Shown in pieces: positions 62,821 to 64,000 of a stretch of DNA of 64,000 nt. The stretch spans positions 4,464,001 to 4,528,000 of the forward strand of contig NC_007778.1 in NCBI RefSeq assembly GCF_000013365.1, given 5' to 3'. Both the position numbers and the translations under genes were made by a program. The first letter of the stretch is position 1. Every line of letters begins with the position of its first letter. The DNA is from Rhodopseudomonas palustris HaA2. Its GTDB lineage: Bacteria > Pseudomonadota > Alphaproteobacteria > Rhizobiales > Xanthobacteraceae. The notes beneath the pieces were generated by a model. It ran no database searches. It saw only the letters and a program-made list of their open reading frames with translations, and had not been told where the DNA came from.

Positions 62821-64000
62821 TCAGGCCACATCGCTCAGGGCGCCCAACTCGGGCTCCGCCGAGGCGATCGCGGCGTGCAAGTCATCCAGCGCCTCCGGCA
62901 GGCCCGCATTGCCAAGGCACGCGTTCTCCATTCTGCGACAGGCTTCCGCGAGTTGGACGAAGCCGAGTTGTCCCGCGAGCGAGACGGTCTTGTGGGCTGT
63001 GAGGCGTAGTGCTTCGCGCGGGTCTTCGTCGAGATCAGACGCTCCGGTGCCTGCCGGCCAGCGCGTCCGCATGTCCGTCACGGCGTCGTAGAGGCGCCGG
63101 GTGAATCCGGCGATGTCGACATCGGCCGCGAACGTTCTCAGGTCTTCCAGCGCGGTCGGATCGCGCACCGGCATCTCATCGCGAGCGGTTGGCGGCGCGA
63201 AATCCTGGCCGGACTTACGATCGGCCCCGTCGTCGGTCCATCTCGCAACGCACGTGAGAAGGGCCACGCGATTGATCGGCTTGCCGATATGGTCGTCCAT
63301 GCCGGCCGCCTTGTAGCGCTCGACCTGTTTTGGAAGCACGTTCGCCGTCAGCGCGATGATCGGCACGGTACAGGCGCTGCCGCGCAAGGTCCGGATGCGA
63401 CGCGTCGCCTCCATCCCATCCATCTCGCCCATCTGCACGTCCATGAAGATCAGGTCGTAGGAGCGGGCGCACGCCATCGCGATCGCCGTGCTGCCGCTGT
63501 CCGCCAGATCCACCTCGTGGCCGATGCGACCGAGCATGGACTTGCACAGGTCGCGATTCATCTCCACGTCGTCCACCACCAGGATTCTTCGTCTCGGCCC
63601 GTTCAGCACCGGGCTTTCACGCCCTTCGATGTCGATCCGCTCGGCGATCGGCAATTCGACCTCGAAATAGAACGTGCTGCCTCGTCCTTGATCGCTGTCG
63701 ATCTTCAACTCACTCTGCATCGCCTGCACGATGCGCTGCGAAATCGCGAGTCCGAGACCGGTGCCACCATATTTGCGCGAGATCGTTTCATCGGCTTGAC
63801 TGAAACGCTTGAACAATCCTTGCTGATCAACCTTGGAGATGCCGATGCCGGTGTCGACCACAGCGATCCGCAGGCGAACCATGGGGTCGGCGCGCGACAC
63901 GCAGGAGACGATCAATTCGACCGAGCCGGCCGAGGTGAACTTGACGGCATTGTTCATCAAATTCAGCAGGACTTGCCGCAGACGCGCGGCATCGCCCATC
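62821..64000 (-). CDS. Hybrid sensor histidine kinase (partial; CbbSR-like), ATPase-receiver-Hpt end
   Basis: The visible 393 codons are the C-terminal part; the sensor region and H box lie beyond the window. In order they contain an HATPase domain (N box LLNLMNNAVKFT, G1 VVDTGIGIS, G2 YGGTGLGLAIS), a receiver (about 140-255, with ILVVDDVEMNRDL, phosphoacceptor in FMDVQMGEMDGM, and GKPINRVAL), and an Hpt domain near the end (His in LRLTAHKTVSLAGQLGF). In R. palustris the CbbRRS phosphorelay kinase CbbSR is encoded next to cbbLS, and the position and domains fit that. It may therefore modulate cbbLS transcription through CbbR. Confidence 0.85.
   Translation of the reverse strand, partial: MGDAARLRQVLLNLMNNAVKFTSAGSVELIVSCVSRADPMVRLRIAVVDTGIGISKVDQQGLFKRFSQADETISRKYGGTGLGLAISQRIVQAMQSELKIDSDQGRGSTFYFEVELPIAERIDIEGRESPVLNGPRRRILVVDDVEMNRDLCKSMLGRIGHEVDLADSGSTAIAMACARSYDLIFMDVQMGEMDGMEATRRIRTLRGSACTVPIIALTANVLPKQVERYKAAGMDDHIGKPINRVALLTCVARWTDDGADRKSGQDFAPPTARDEMPVRDPTALEDLRTFAADVDIAGFTRRLYDAVTDMRTRWPAGTGASDLDEDPREALRLTAHKTVSLAGQLGFVQLAEACRRMENACLGNAGLPEALDDLHAAIASAEPELGALSDVA

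Overview
The window reads as a chromosomal segment of a GC-rich purple non-sulfur alphaproteobacterium of the Bradyrhizobium/Rhodopseudomonas group, most likely a Rhodopseudomonas palustris-type strain. The reasons are a CtrA/ChpT cell-cycle relay, an EipA (DUF1134) envelope protein, a red-type form I RuBisCO operon (cbbL-cbbS-cbbX) preceded by a hybrid sensor kinase as in R. palustris, a CYP153 hydroxylase and many acyl-CoA enzymes. The assignment rests on recognised protein families, not on a database search.

Region 1 (1-14.5 kb) is cell cycle, motility and envelope. It opens with the N-terminal two thirds of fliI, then ctrA behind a leader with six GANTC sites and CtrA-like boxes. A DUF350 / Gly-rich membrane protein / glutathionylspermidine-synthase-like cassette follows. 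Next is a tightly packed minus-strand chemotaxis operon (cheA-cheW-cheY-cheB-cheR, with two stop/start overlaps), then chpT, cysQ, a YHS-domain protein, eipA and a large coiled-coil membrane protein.

Region 2 (14.6-16.7 kb) is the oddest part. A complete tRNA-Val(CAC) is the left end of a roughly 1.45-kb element: its 3' 43 bases are repeated exactly at 16096-16138. The element has no integrase. It carries a class II, leucine-like tRNA whose anticodon is TCC (glycine GGA), one small ORF, and paired short repeats just inside both ends. Just outside lies an orphan addiction-module antitoxin whose toxin has been reduced to an operator, a start and a C-terminal tail.

Region 3 (16.7-38.5 kb) is metabolic. 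It includes a VIT-family metal transporter, two ThDP-dependent enzymes, an L,D-transpeptidase, isovaleryl-CoA dehydrogenase, CYP153, an acyl-CoA dehydrogenase, a family III CoA-transferase with a MaoC/FAS1-like dehydratase, an SDR, a hemolysin III protein, a YcjX/YcjF pair, and a membrane 2Fe-2S adenylate/guanylate cyclase fusion.

Region 4 (38.5-59.5 kb) holds putA, a second CoA-transferase, an Rrf2 regulator with a TrxR-like flavoprotein, a LemA/TPM operon, an orphan form II CoxL-type molybdenum hydroxylase subunit, a DapA-family aldolase, an S9 peptidase, an O-acetylhomoserine sulfhydrylase and an alpha/beta hydrolase. Region 5 (59.7-64 kb) is the minus-strand cbbLSX operon behind an AT-rich palindromic promoter region and the C-terminal part of a hybrid histidine kinase.

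Many gaps between genes in regions 3-5 are filled by long palindromic intergenic repeats of at least six sequence families. One of them supplies the Shine-Dalgarno sequence of a CoA-transferase gene.
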